A stretch of DNA of 41,899 nucleotides from an uncultured Fibrobacter sp. (GTDB lineage: Bacteria; Fibrobacterota; Fibrobacteria; Fibrobacterales; Fibrobacteraceae): positions 1 to 41,899 of the forward strand of contig CAMKLO010000027.1 of NCBI GenBank assembly GCA_946413655.1. The letters are read 5' to 3'. Positions 1 to 8,037 of this stretch are shown here, piece by piece. The translations under genes and the position numbers were made by a program. A model generated the notes under the pieces. That model ran no database searches, had not been told where the DNA came from, and saw only the letters and a program-made list of their open reading frames with translations. Positions within the stretch are counted from its first letter, which is position 1. The number at the start of each line of letters is the position of its first letter.

Positions 1-2
1 AT

Positions 3-545
3 GACCCGTCTCAAATAGTAAAGGGCATGAACACGATGGCCTGCCGCGGAAATTCGACAGGCATGTTTGCGACTCTCTTTGTGGGCGTGCTTGATTTAGT
101 CACCGGGCATTTGTGCTATTGCAATGCAGGGCACGAAAAACCCATTATCGTTACAGGCCGGACGATGCGCTATCTCGACGTCAACGCGAATCTCCCCATC
201 GGGATTATGGATGAAAAGGAGTACAAAACTCAGGAATCTGAAATCGCGCCTGGCGACATGATTTTGCTCTATACGGACGGCCTTACCGAAGCGATGAACG
301 TGAGCGAGGAACTGTTCGGGCTAAAGCGCGTTGAAAACGCCATCTGTGAGGGATGTGTTGAAAGCGTTGAAGGCAGTGGAGAAAAATCTAGCTGCAATGA
401 AAATTCTGATTGCCGCAAAAATGGTGCCGAATTTACAGCTCCGCAGCAGTTGTTAGATACGATGTCTCATGAAGTGTCTGCTTTTGTAAATGGCGCCGAA
501 CAAAGCGACGACCTCACCATGCTCGTGATAAAGTATAAAGGCTGA
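3..545 (+). CDS. SpoIIE/RsbU-type PP2C serine phosphatase, C-terminal part
   Basis: The reading frame is open to the left window edge, so the gene is 5' truncated; the ATG at 27 is internal. What remains is the end of a PPM/SpoIIE phosphatase domain, the family that dephosphorylates anti-sigma-factor antagonists or similar targets in partner-switching signalling. Visible motifs are GMFATLFVGVLD, the NAGHEKP turn, LLYTDGLTEAMN with a metal-binding Asp, and the terminal SDDLTMLVIKY with the last metal-binding Asp. Between the last two motifs lies a stretch of about 35 polar residues (VESVEGSGEKSS and following), longer than usual for the family and probably a surface loop. The N-terminal sensor or receiver domain is outside the window, so the input signal is unknown. 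A strong hairpin follows 15 bases after the stop. Confidence 0.85.
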   Translation, partial: DPSQIVKGMNTMACRGNSTGMFATLFVGVLDLVTGHLCYCNAGHEKPIIVTGRTMRYLDVNANLPIGIMDEKEYKTQESEIAPGDMILLYTDGLTEAMNVSEELFGLKRVENAICEGCVESVEGSGEKSSCNENSDCRKNGAEFTAPQQLLDTMSHEVSAFVNGAEQSDDLTMLVIKYKG

Positions 546-559
546 AAAAACTTCAAAAG

Positions 560-601
560 AAAAATTACCTAAAATAAGTTGCCTATTTTAGGTAATTTTT
601 A
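560..601. terminator. Bidirectional rho-independent terminator
   Basis: A 16-bp perfect stem (561-576 with 584-599) is flanked by A-runs on the left and T-runs on the right. It can serve the phosphatase gene on the + strand and the convergent toxin-antitoxin operon on the - strand. Confidence 0.8.
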
Positions 602-659
602 TAAGCCTTCATGTTAAGTTCTTTAGTAGAAAAAAAACTTTTGACCTCGTTTTATACAA

Positions 660-1076
660 TCAGAACTTGAAATACGTTTCAGGCGGGACTCCGAAAACCT
701 GGGACAGCTTCGTGGCCATTTTCTTGGATACCGGGCGGCGGTCGTGTTCCATTGCGGAAAGGTTCTGTATGGAAATGCCGAGCTTTTGCGCGAGGACATT
801 CTGAGTCCATCCGCGGAGTCCACGGTCGGCACGGATTGCCTTGCCTGGAGTCATCTCCGCAGACATCTTCTTGTACCAATCGGTACTTTCGAGCGCGACA
901 GACTCCTCGTCCATATTATGGCGTTTCTTGACCGGAACATCATAAACTTTGACGCATTTCGGGAACATGTACTTGAGTATCCCCAAAACGAAATCGGGAA
1001 TCTGTTCGCCTTCGATCTTGAAGGAGACCGCCTTTTTAGTGCCGTGCATAGGGGGCGCTTTCACGACTGCCAACAT
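660..1076 (-). CDS. XRE-family helix-turn-helix antitoxin (HigA-like)
   Basis: A 138-residue protein with a C-terminal Cro/C1-type HTH from about residue 83 (LRGWTQNVLAQKLGIS, then IQNLSAMEHDRRPVSKKMATKLSQVFGV). The first 60 residues are not recognisable and may hold the toxin-binding part. The start at 1076 is preferred because an AGAGGT Shine-Dalgarno sequence lies 5 bases upstream; an ATG at 1049 is the alternative. It overlaps the end of the upstream RelE-like gene by 41 bases, which is the toxin-first order of HigBA modules. By family analogy it would neutralise the toxin and repress its own operon. The partnership is inferred from order and overlap. Confidence 0.8.
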   Translation of the reverse strand: MLAVVKAPPMHGTKKAVSFKIEGEQIPDFVLGILKYMFPKCVKVYDVPVKKRHNMDEESVALESTDWYKKMSAEMTPGKAIRADRGLRGWTQNVLAQKLGISIQNLSAMEHDRRPVSKKMATKLSQVFGVPPETYFKF

Positions 1077-1356
1077 AGTAAACCTCTATGGTTAAAGTTC
1101 CCGATTCATTTTTCCAGCATGCGACCCATTTCCGCGATAAATGACAATGGTACATGTTCACACCGAGTTTGGAATAATTCATAAACGATGGCTGTTCTGG
1201 ACCACTTGTTTCCAAAGCTGTCTTCAGACGGAAAAACTTTTCCTGTTCTGGCTTGGGCATTTTATCAAGTTTTTTTAGGGCTTTATGAGCTATTCTTACC
1301 GTGTATCTTTTTATAATATACTCAATTTTTGACAAGTTGTCAATTTTTTCTTTCAT
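1036..1356 (-). CDS. RelE/ParE-superfamily toxin (HigB-like)
   Basis: A 106-residue protein (MKEKIDNLSK...) with the small RelE/ParE fold signature: YTVRIAHKALKKLDKMP at the N-terminal helix, then alternating strands around MYHCHLSRKWVACWKNE and TIEVYYVGSRESAPY. The frame extends upstream to 1485, but that extra 43-residue stretch (MADAFFCQMEKCVFFF...) looks like translated intergenic DNA, so I place the start at the ATG at 1356. No good ribosome site lies at normal spacing; a GGAGG is about 14 bases upstream. RelE-type toxins cleave mRNA on the ribosome, whereas ParE types poison gyrase, and the sequence alone does not decide between these. It is the first gene of the pair with the XRE antitoxin. 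Confidence 0.75.
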   Translation of the reverse strand: MKEKIDNLSKIEYIIKRYTVRIAHKALKKLDKMPKPEQEKFFRLKTALETSGPEQPSFMNYSKLGVNMYHCHLSRKWVACWKNESGTLTIEVYYVGSRESAPYARH

Positions 1357-1520
1357 AATGAGTGGTTTTAGCCTCCATTTTGCCGCATATCGCGACCGGT
1401 TAATGTTAGAGGCGTCCCCTTTATCCTGAATTCTCAGAAAAAAAAAGACGCATTTCTCCATTTGACAGAAAAACGCGTCGGCCATTAATGTACCTAATAT
1501 CTAAAAAGCTGGCAAGGGGC

Positions 1521-1736
1521 TTAAGGAAATTTTACATCCCAAGTTCCGCGTTTATCAGAACCGATACGAGTAATGTAGCCCTTCTCTTTTAAAATCTTCA
1601 TATTCTTATTTACATTAACCTTTTCATTAACCTTTACGTTAACCTTTTCATTAACCCCTTCGTCCTTGTGACTTGTCAAAACAGCCCCATCCAAAGCGTC
1701 ATCAAGCAACACTGTAGTTACATATACATTTAGCAA
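1521..1736 (-). pseudogene. Remnant of an AlbA/Fic-type winged-helix protein C-terminus
   Basis: A 71-residue frame ending in MKILKEKGYITRIGSDKRGTWDVKFP, which resembles the last winged helix of ATP-binding AlbA_2/RecG-like or Fic-type regulators, where LKEKG-I-RIGS-K-G-W is typical. It is preceded by the short repeat VNEKVNVKVNEKVNVN, also common just before that helix in such proteins. The N-terminal catalytic or DNA-binding portion and the first helices of the wing are absent, so I read it as a decayed tail. No ribosome site was seen. Confidence 0.5.
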
Positions 1737-1777
1737 CCCATGGTTGCTATTTTTCGTGCAAAAAAGACTTGTAGAAA

Positions 1778-2388
1778 TTAAGCTTCGAGCTGACTGCGCA
1801 ACACAACGACGTCTTCCAAAGAGAGTTCCGTAATAGCGACTATTTTTTCATCAGAATCACCGGCTTTTATCATTTTCTTCGCGATTTCACGAACACGTCC
1901 ATCAATCTTCGCGTTGATGTCATCCGCGAATTCCTTGAAGATTCCCCGCCTCATGGCGTTATGATCCCAGACCTTGTGGTACATGTTTCGATAAACTTCG
2001 AATTCTTTCTTAGTGAAATTAGACACTTTTGCGCTTTCTGTCAAGTCTTTGAATTTTCCTTCGTCCAGTTCTTCGGGAAGTTCCTTGAGACGGTTCAGAT
2101 AGCGGAAGAAAAACAACCATTTGCTCAGGTCACTAGACGTTTTTTCGATGAAAAAAGGAACCTTCGAAAGTTCGATAGCGGTAAAGTTGTAAGTGTCCAC
2201 ACATTTTTAATGGTCCGTTTAAGTTGCGGTTCTAGAAGGTCGTTCAAAAGATTTATGAGATTACTTCGGCTAGTGGGCTTGTCAGGATCAAAGGCCTTCT
2301 TGAAGGCCAAATCCACCAGCAGGTTTGCGTACGGGCTCGTTTCGCCCGGTTTTACGATACAGTCTCTGAAAGACTTGCGTTCTTTCAT
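1778..2388 (-). pseudogene. Rpn/PD-(D/E)XK nuclease-family transposase, internally deleted and frameshifted
   Basis: Two frames make up one broken gene. The 5' part (2388 down to about 2200) encodes MKERKSFRDCIVKPGETSPYANLLVDLAFKKAFDPDKPTSRSNLINLLNDLLEP, the usual N-terminus of Rpn-like putative transposases (PF12784 type). In another frame from about 2200 the C-terminal part follows (YNFTAIELSKVPF, then the LSKWLFFFRYLNRL segment and a tail with EKIVAITELSLEDV). The central nuclease core carrying the PD-(D/E)XK residues is missing, and the halves meet near 2196-2205. Intact relatives are roughly 280-300 residues. The gene therefore cannot make the nuclease. Confidence 0.75.
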
Positions 2389-2400
2389 CTTTCCTCCCTC

Positions 2401-2822
2401 CGCCTACATGCATAAAAAGGCGGGGCATTGATTGTTTTGCTTCGTGCGCGAAAAGTAATTTGGCTATGTAGAACTTTAATGTTGAAGCACCGCCTGATGT
2501 TTAAAATTTTAAACAAAAAGGACTTTAAAAGGGCTTTGGGTAAATCGACAGGATTCAATGACACTTAAAAGCACGGTTCTTGTCAACATTCCATTAACAA
2601 CAAAAAAGTTCTACTTATCCAAATAACAAGGCTCTGCTAGGCCAATCCGTACGCCCGACCTCGGCTAGCAAACTTTCCCTATTTCGTAAGCCCCTTCCAA
2701 GCCGTTTATTCACTACAGAACCGTAGTTTTTAGGTTGTCTCGGCTAGTTCCGACTCCGCAACGTTTCCGTAGCCGTACAGTCTGGCCCGACAGAGCCAAA
2801 TAGTGCCGACCCAATAGCTTTT
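2401..2822. other. Intergenic region without a recognisable gene
   Basis: About 420 bases with stops in all frames. The words CCTCGGCTAG and TCTCGGCTAG occur once each (near 2660 and 2740). I see no convincing promoter, terminator or RNA fold. It may be decayed DNA continuing the accessory zone. Confidence 0.4.
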
Positions 2823-3581
2823 TTAGAAATTCAGCAAAAAGGACAATGCTGCACCAATATCAAGGGAACTGTCATCTTCGTTAACCACTTTGCCAATTGA
2901 ACCTGAGGCATCGATAGAAATGGTTTCGTTAAAGTCGTATTTCACACCGATAGTCGAGGAAAGATATAAATCTCCACCGCCATGAGAGAATTGGTATCCA
3001 TGGTCTGAGAACGCTCCGAGTTCCAGAGAGCCGTTCGTTCTTATGTACGGGGCAAAGCTTTCCGTAACGGTAAAATCAAGTTCCAACGAAGCGGATGTGG
3101 ATAAAGGAACGTCTTCACCCTCTCCTTTTGTGGCTGTTCTAACAGAAAGCTGAGACCCGAAGTTGAACAATTGGTTCACTTTCCTTGAAAATTGCAAACC
3201 GAAATTGAAATACCATGGATCTTCGTAGTAGCCTTCATTGGGAAAATAAATATCCGCAAACACGTTCATGGTGGGAATAAATTGGTAACGTGAAAAAAGA
3301 CTGATTGAACCAGTTCCGTCCGTCCCTATTTTGTTTCCGCCATAGTACGAAAATACATGGTACGGAACGATGAGCGCAAGTTCAAGGTTCGGGATAACCG
3401 TGTAACGGGAACCGAAATAGAGATTAAGGCTGTGGTATTGCTTATCCTCGATAGAGGTGGTCATGTAGGAAGAGCTGACCATAGTCTGTCCCTTATGATT
3501 TTCAAGAACAGGGAATAAATCCCATGCGGCAAAGGACGAGACGACAGCAAGCGCACTTGCCAGAATGATTTTTTTGAGCAT
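2823..3581 (-). CDS. Outer-membrane beta-barrel protein of unknown function
   Basis: A 252-residue protein with a signal peptide (MLKKIILASALAVVSSFA, then AWDLFPV). The rest alternates polar and aromatic residues in short strands separated by turns (for example YHSLNLYFGSRYTVIPNLELALIVPYHVF, written here as separate strands) and ends in ALSFLLNF, a terminal Phe typical of proteins inserted by the BAM machinery. The start is firm: an AGGAGGT ribosome site lies a few bases upstream of the ATG. Size would fit a barrel of roughly 10-12 strands. No substrate can be inferred, and its neighbours are decayed genes. Confidence 0.75.
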   Translation of the reverse strand: MLKKIILASALAVVSSFAAWDLFPVLENHKGQTMVSSSYMTTSIEDKQYHSLNLYFGSRYTVIPNLELALIVPYHVFSYYGGNKIGTDGTGSISLFSRYQFIPTMNVFADIYFPNEGYYEDPWYFNFGLQFSRKVNQLFNFGSQLSVRTATKGEGEDVPLSTSASLELDFTVTESFAPYIRTNGSLELGAFSDHGYQFSHGGGDLYLSSTIGVKYDFNETISIDASGSIGKVVNEDDSSLDIGAALSFLLNF

Positions 3582-3738
3582 ATAATGACCTCCTAACTGT
3601 TATTAATTTGTGTAATTGGATTACAGTGTCCCCAAGATACAAAATGTATTACGAAAAAAAAATCTTTTTTTTGATTTGTATCATAAAAATATTGAAAGAT
3701 GATACAAAAATGGTATATTATGGATGCAAAGAAAAAGG

Positions 3739-4020
3739 TTAGGAGTTTTTTTGTGAAACCAGTAACGGAATATCACGATTATCGCAGCCTTGTGCATTAT
3801 AACCAAGCGAAGGATGACGAAACTTTTGGCGAACCGACAAAGTTTGGTTCTTGTCGTAGTCGTCCAGTTTCGCAGAATCGAAGTAGAACAAGTTCACGTA
3901 GTACGCGTAGTTGCCACCTCTGTTGTTGTTCCTGCCGCTCTGCGACTGGAGTCTTTTGCCCGCTGAACTGGAACCGCCCACTGTCGTGATCAGGGCCTCC
4001 CACTCATCCTTCGAGGGCAA
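3739..4020 (-). pseudogene. FISUMP domain fragment
   Basis: The translated fragment begins LPSKDEWEALITTVGGSSSAGKRL, matching the middle of a FISUMP unit (compare LPSNDEWNVLIQAAGG and GGADSAGAKL in the intact genes of this window), and continues to YFDSAKLDDYDKNQTLSVR, the usual end of the unit before Cys. About 40 residues between GW and the last strand are missing, the Cys after SVR is lost, and a stop codon lies one codon before the first Leu. There is no lipoprotein signal. It is a relic of a larger paralogue. Confidence 0.7.
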
Positions 4021-4035
4021 GTTTTAGTAAAAGGG

Positions 4036-4069
4036 AAATGCCCCGTCAAGCGGGGCGTGACAAAAGAAG
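4036..4069 (-). repeat. Palindromic TGTCAT-type element
   Basis: Read on the - strand it is TGTCACGCCCCGC, a short loop, then CGGGGCATTTCCC. It has the same layout as the elements at 29397, 29467, 29620 and 30534. A second TGTCACGCCCC half-copy lies immediately to the right. Confidence 0.55.
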
Positions 4070-4092
4070 GGGCGTGACAAATGAGATATGTG

Positions 4093-4527
4093 CTATAGAG
4101 TTGACTCGATCATCTCCGCCATTTTGGTAATGTCCGCTTCGTGCATCAGGTGGTAATTGGAAAGAATGCGCTCAAGCGGGAAGCGCGAGAGAATTTCAGA
4201 AAAGGACTTGCCCGACGTCCATTGAATATAGGCGAGGATTGTTCCGCTCCAATATTCTGCTTCGGGGTAGAATGGTTCGCTAACGGCTTGCTTGATAATT
4301 TTGTCTGTTATAACTTGCGGAAATGCAATGAGTGCTAGTTCATATCCTGATTTTCCGCATAAAAAATCAGGATTACCCATTTCGATTTGTTCGGGTATTT
4401 GTGACGTTAAAAACGCATCTTGAACATTTTCAGGAGCTAATTTCAGATTGCGAAGCGCCATTTGGAAAAAGAAACCCAAATTTTTCTGGACGGGTTCTAG
4501 GTACACTTCATCATAGGGATAAGGCAT
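4093..4527 (-). CDS. Unknown protein paired with the DUF3990 gene (possible antitoxin)
   Basis: A 144-residue, mainly helical, acidic soluble protein with no signal peptide or membrane segment. I do not recognise its family. Its start (MPYPYDEVYLEPVQKN) overlaps the end of the DUF3990-like gene by 17 bases, so the two are co-transcribed and probably translationally coupled. A small acidic partner downstream of an ADP-ribosyltransferase-like protein suggests an immunity or antitoxin role, but that is inference from arrangement only. Segments such as QWTSGKSFSEILSRFPLERI and LMHEADITKMAEMIESTL look like amphipathic helices suited to protein contacts. Confidence 0.7.
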   Translation of the reverse strand: MPYPYDEVYLEPVQKNLGFFFQMALRNLKLAPENVQDAFLTSQIPEQIEMGNPDFLCGKSGYELALIAFPQVITDKIIKQAVSEPFYPEAEYWSGTILAYIQWTSGKSFSEILSRFPLERILSNYHLMHEADITKMAEMIESTL

Positions 4528-5179
4528 TCAAAAGCTCCGGGTTTCTTATAAGGTCGATTAAATATACGGATTCGCTGGGCTTCAAAGTACGCAAATTTTC
4601 TCGGTAGGCTTTTCGTGCTGCTGTGTCGCGTTCTTTATATTTTGTATAGAATTTTTCTTTCTCCGCTTTCTCTGCTTCAATAAATTTCAATTTTGAAAAC
4701 GCTAGGGGCGATTTCAAGACGATTTGTAATCCGAGGCTCCCTAATTTCATTGAGTTTGCAAGGCTTTGTATAGGAATGACATTTTCTAGAAAATCACTTG
4801 CAAAAGAAAAATAGGAATCATTTGCACGATAGCCGTAAATAATATCGTATGACTGGTAATCTAATTTAAAATGTTCTGTTAGAAATTCGAGATTTTGTTG
4901 TCCAATAGGAGATTTTGGGGCAAACACTCGATTTTGCATTAAAATTGTGAGCCAATGTAAAAGGCTAAAATTTTTTTGTGATAAATCAAGAATGCTTAAA
5001 TCTTGGGTGTCGAGGGTGTATTTGTTTGCAAATCCGTCTGTATTTCTTTGGCAAGCCCATTCTTTAGCTAAATCAATAGATTCCGTGCAATAAAAACCTA
5101 GCCCGTAATCGTTACGCGGGTTTCCAGCACCGAAAGTGGGAGCCGTAATTTGCTTATCGGAACTATGGTATAAAATCAT
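4511..5179 (-). CDS. DUF3990 family protein, ADP-ribosyltransferase-like
   Basis: A 222-residue cytoplasmic protein. Features expected of DUF3990 (PF13151) are present: LYHSSDKQITAP near the N-terminus with His5, DYGLGFYCTESIDLAKEWA at about residues 24-42, and SYDIIYGYRANDSYF at about 114-128. I recall DUF3990 as belonging to the ADP-ribosyltransferase fold group, in which the N-terminal His and the Tyr-rich strand would contact NAD. The C-terminal third is helical and Lys/Glu-rich. It is the first gene of a two-gene overlapping operon. A role as a toxin is plausible from family and arrangement but unproven; no target can be named. Confidence 0.7.
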   Translation of the reverse strand: MILYHSSDKQITAPTFGAGNPRNDYGLGFYCTESIDLAKEWACQRNTDGFANKYTLDTQDLSILDLSQKNFSLLHWLTILMQNRVFAPKSPIGQQNLEFLTEHFKLDYQSYDIIYGYRANDSYFSFASDFLENVIPIQSLANSMKLGSLGLQIVLKSPLAFSKLKFIEAEKAEKEKFYTKYKERDTAARKAYRENLRTLKPSESVYLIDLIRNPELLNALSL

Positions 5180-5258
5180 AGATTGAAAATACTTTTTTTT
5201 GATGATGTTGTAAATTTTCGCTGATTCGGATTGTCCAAAACGTGTTTATATTTCTAGT

Positions 5259-6452
5259 ATGTCCATCTTGCGGCTCACATCCTGGCAACCTCTCCACGCG
5301 CTATTGTGCGGAGTGTTTTCGCTTGTTGTCGGGCTGTTTGTCGGCGCGGTTCAAATTGCTTATGCTGCGGGAAACGTCGGCGCGGTTCAAACAGCGTACG
5401 CCGCGGAGGCGTCGGGCGCAAATTCCTCGGGCTTGAACGGTGTTTTCGATGCGGGCTGGACGACGGCTTATCAGTCGCAGGATTCCATCACGCACATGCA
5501 TCAACGCTTGCACGCGCTCGGTATGGACGAAGTCGTGTTGCAGTACGCCGCTGTCGAGGCAACGCATTTGTATTATCCTTCGCAACTGGATTTTTTGCAG
5601 AACACGCAGTACAAGAACAATCAGCTTTTCCCGAAGAGTATCGAGGCGGCGAAGGTTGCCGGCACAAGGGTTTGGCTTGGGCTTTATTACAATGGCGATA
5701 ACTGGTATTCTCCGCCGACGGTTGCGCAGCTTGATACGTTGTCTGCAAGAAACGTGCGGGTTCTGAATGAACTGTATGAGCTTTATGGTGGTGAATCCGT
5801 TGTCGCGGGCGTCTATATTCCGCAGGAGGTGGCGCGTTATTACTGGGACGGGCTGCGTTCTGACGCGACGGCAGAATCGCTTGTGGAACATTTTTTGAAA
5901 CCTGTTACGGTGGCGGCAAAAGCGAAGGGCTGGAAGGTGATGGCAGCTCCGTTCTACAACCAGAATTTAGAGTCGCCCGAGAAGTTGCAATCGTTTTTCG
6001 AGAATCTTTTTGCGGCGGGGTTCAAGCCGGATGTTATTGCCGTGCAGGATGGCGTGGGAGCGAGCGATGCGGGCAAGCCTCATGCAGAAACGTCAACGGT
6101 CGGCAACTATGAACGCGCCGTTGCAAGCGTTTGTTCAAAATACGGCGTTGAATTCTGGGTTGACATGGAACTTTTCCGCACGGAGGATTCGCACGCCCTC
6201 GCGGACGGCGCAAGAATCTCGGCGCAGCTCGACTCCGCCTATGCCGCGGGTGCTGTGAAAATTGTCGGTTACGATTTGGCGGTGCTCGGGAATGCGGGGC
6301 TTGATTCCCTCGAAAAGTGGAATTTAAAGTCAACCGTGGATTCTCCGACGATATCGATTAAATCGAATTCGCGGGCTGTCAACAAAAAAATCCGGAAAAT
6401 GATGAAGTATTACAAGCTCAATGGGGCGCGTGTTAGGCTTGACCGCCAATAA
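5259..6452 (+). CDS. Exported DUF4434-like TIM-barrel protein, putative glycoside hydrolase
   Basis: A 397-residue protein with an N-terminal hydrophobic export segment (about residues 12-37, ending AYAAGN). The body fits DUF4434 (PF14488): an early GVFDAGWTTAY, then HMHQRLHALGMDEVVLQYA, RVWLGLYYNGDNWY, VAGVYIPQEVARYYW, KVMAAPFYNQ, DVIAVQDGVGA, EFWVDMELF and KIVGYDLAVLG, which read as successive strands of a TIM barrel. Acidic residues at strand ends (the E of PQEV and the E of DMELF) are candidate catalytic groups. The signal region contains a duplicated block, GAVQIAYAA then GAVQTAYAA, also repeated at DNA level. A cell-envelope role in polysaccharide breakdown suits the neighbouring xylanase, but activity is inferred. 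Confidence 0.7.
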   Translation: MSILRLTSWQPLHALLCGVFSLVVGLFVGAVQIAYAAGNVGAVQTAYAAEASGANSSGLNGVFDAGWTTAYQSQDSITHMHQRLHALGMDEVVLQYAAVEATHLYYPSQLDFLQNTQYKNNQLFPKSIEAAKVAGTRVWLGLYYNGDNWYSPPTVAQLDTLSARNVRVLNELYELYGGESVVAGVYIPQEVARYYWDGLRSDATAESLVEHFLKPVTVAAKAKGWKVMAAPFYNQNLESPEKLQSFFENLFAAGFKPDVIAVQDGVGASDAGKPHAETSTVGNYERAVASVCSKYGVEFWVDMELFRTEDSHALADGARISAQLDSAYAAGAVKIVGYDLAVLGNAGLDSLEKWNLKSTVDSPTISIKSNSRAVNKKIRKMMKYYKLNGARVRLDRQ

Positions 6453-6481
6453 AATATTATAATTTATGGAGAGGAGTGATT

Positions 6482-7045
6482 ATGCGTAAAAATCTTGGAG
6501 TGAAAACTTATTTATACCCGCAGCCTACGCTGGTGATTGCGACTTATAACGAAGACGGCTCGACAAACGCCATGGTGGCGGCTTGGGGTTCTGTCAGCGA
6601 TATGAACCAGGTGGCGATTTATGTGGCGAAGAGTCACAAGACCATGCCCAATATTCTTGCTCGCAAAGCTTTTACCGTGAGCATGGCTACAGCCGAACAT
6701 ATCAAGGCTATTGACTATCTCGGAATTGTATCCGGCAACAAGGATGCAGATAAATTTGCAAAGTCCGGTCTCACGTCAATCAAAAGCAACTTCGTGGATG
6801 CCCCGCTGATTGCGGAACTGCCGCTTGCGCTCGAATGCAAGCTTGTAAGCTACGATGACGAATCGGAACTTTTGTTGGGCGAAATCGTGAACGTAACGGC
6901 TGATGAATCGGTGCTGGATGAAAATGGAAATCTTACCGTTGAAAAACTGGCGCCGGTGTGCTACGACCCGGCGGGTCATGGCTACTATGTCATGGAACAT
7001 CGCGTGGGTAACGCTTTCAGCGACGGAAAAGAATTAAAGAAATAA
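6482..7045 (+). CDS. Flavin reductase family protein (FMN-binding split barrel)
   Basis: A 187-residue cytoplasmic protein starting MRKNLGVKTYLYPQPTLVIATY. The pattern PTLVIATYNEDGSTNAMVAAWGSVSD, KTMPNILARKAFTVSMAT and the later strand ECKLVSYDDESELLLGEIVNV is that of flavin-reductase-like proteins (PF01613), which bind FMN and often reduce it with NAD(P)H or act as small flavoproteins. The start at 6482 is chosen over in-frame GTG at 6476 because GGAGAGGAG lies just upstream. It follows the DUF4434-like gene by 29 bases and could be co-transcribed. Its physiological electron acceptor is unknown. Confidence 0.8.
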   Translation: MRKNLGVKTYLYPQPTLVIATYNEDGSTNAMVAAWGSVSDMNQVAIYVAKSHKTMPNILARKAFTVSMATAEHIKAIDYLGIVSGNKDADKFAKSGLTSIKSNFVDAPLIAELPLALECKLVSYDDESELLLGEIVNVTADESVLDENGNLTVEKLAPVCYDPAGHGYYVMEHRVGNAFSDGKELKK

Positions 7046-7077
7046 TTTGTTAACAATTCTATCAAGGCGGTGTTGAT

Positions 7078-8037
7078 ATGAATAAGATATTTTCTTTAGT
7101 TTCCGTTTTTACGATGGGCTTAGCGTTGTCCGCTTATGCAACTGATGTTTGCACAGACGAAATGGGGCACCAAGGGGATAAACGTACTATCCAGGAAAAT
7201 AAAATCGAGACGGTTAAAGGTAGTGCAGGCACTCCTGCTATCGATTACGAAGCCTGGCTCCAGGATGGTAAAGGTTCCTTGACGTACTGGACTAACGGTA
7301 CATTCGCCGCCGAATGGAACGGTTCAAATGATTTTATTGTGCGTGTCGGACTCAAGTATGATGACGCCAAGACTTATGACAAATTTGGGAATTTTTCTGC
7401 GGATTTCAAGTTCACGAAATCGGGGAATGCGGGTTATTCCTATATAGGCGTATATGGGCGGATGGAAAATCCGGCAGTGGAGTATTATATCGCGGATGAC
7501 TGGTTCTCTAAGCCTGCCGCAGAAAATCTTGGAACCAAGATAGACGAATACGAATTGGATGGCGATACGTACGAATTGTGGCAGGAACGTCGCAATACCC
7601 AACCTACGATTCGGGGCGATATGTCGTTCTTGCAGGTGGTCAGTGTCCGCAAAAATGCTCGCCAGTGCGGCCACATCGATATCACGGCTCACTTTAAAAA
7701 GTGGGAAGAACTTGGTGTGAAGTTAGGTGAGCTGAACGAAATGAAAATGCTCGTGGAAGCGGGCGGTGAATCTACTGGAAAAATCGATTTTACTTATTTC
7801 AGTATAAACGAAACTGCTCCCAGCAATCTTGGGGGAACGACTGCTTTGCGAGTTCCTGCTCCGTTTTTGTTTAAATCCGGTGTTTCGCAGGTGTTTGATG
7901 TGCAGGGGCGTTATCTAGGTTCTGTCGAAGTGAAACCTGGTGTATCGCTCAAAGAAACTGTTGCAAATAAAGTCCAACGGCCCGGAAAGTACTTGCTCAA
8001 GCAGGGTGGATCCGTCAGGATTGTGTCAAAACCCTAG
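7078..8037 (+). CDS. Secreted GH11 endo-1,4-beta-xylanase
   Basis: A 319-residue protein with a signal peptide (about residues 1-21, ending AYA). Residues about 55-245 form a single GH11 jelly-roll: YEAWLQDGKGSLTYWTNGTF, EWNGSNDFIVRVGL, YIGVYGRMENPAVEYYIADDW, and the late strand MLVEAGGESTG. By family comparison Glu135 (VEYY) is the nucleophile and Glu227 (LVEAGG) the acid/base. The usual EGYxSSG is here EAGGESTG. The C-terminus (about 256-319) carries a Fibrobacter-style module, FDVQGRYLG ... RPGKYLLKQGGSVRIV, which may be a secretion or surface-attachment signal. It would cleave xylan outside the cell. Its last 12 bases overlap the convergent HAD gene. Confidence 0.85.
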   Translation: MNKIFSLVSVFTMGLALSAYATDVCTDEMGHQGDKRTIQENKIETVKGSAGTPAIDYEAWLQDGKGSLTYWTNGTFAAEWNGSNDFIVRVGLKYDDAKTYDKFGNFSADFKFTKSGNAGYSYIGVYGRMENPAVEYYIADDWFSKPAAENLGTKIDEYELDGDTYELWQERRNTQPTIRGDMSFLQVVSVRKNARQCGHIDITAHFKKWEELGVKLGELNEMKMLVEAGGESTGKIDFTYFSINETAPSNLGGTTALRVPAPFLFKSGVSQVFDVQGRYLGSVEVKPGVSLKETVANKVQRPGKYLLKQGGSVRIVSKP

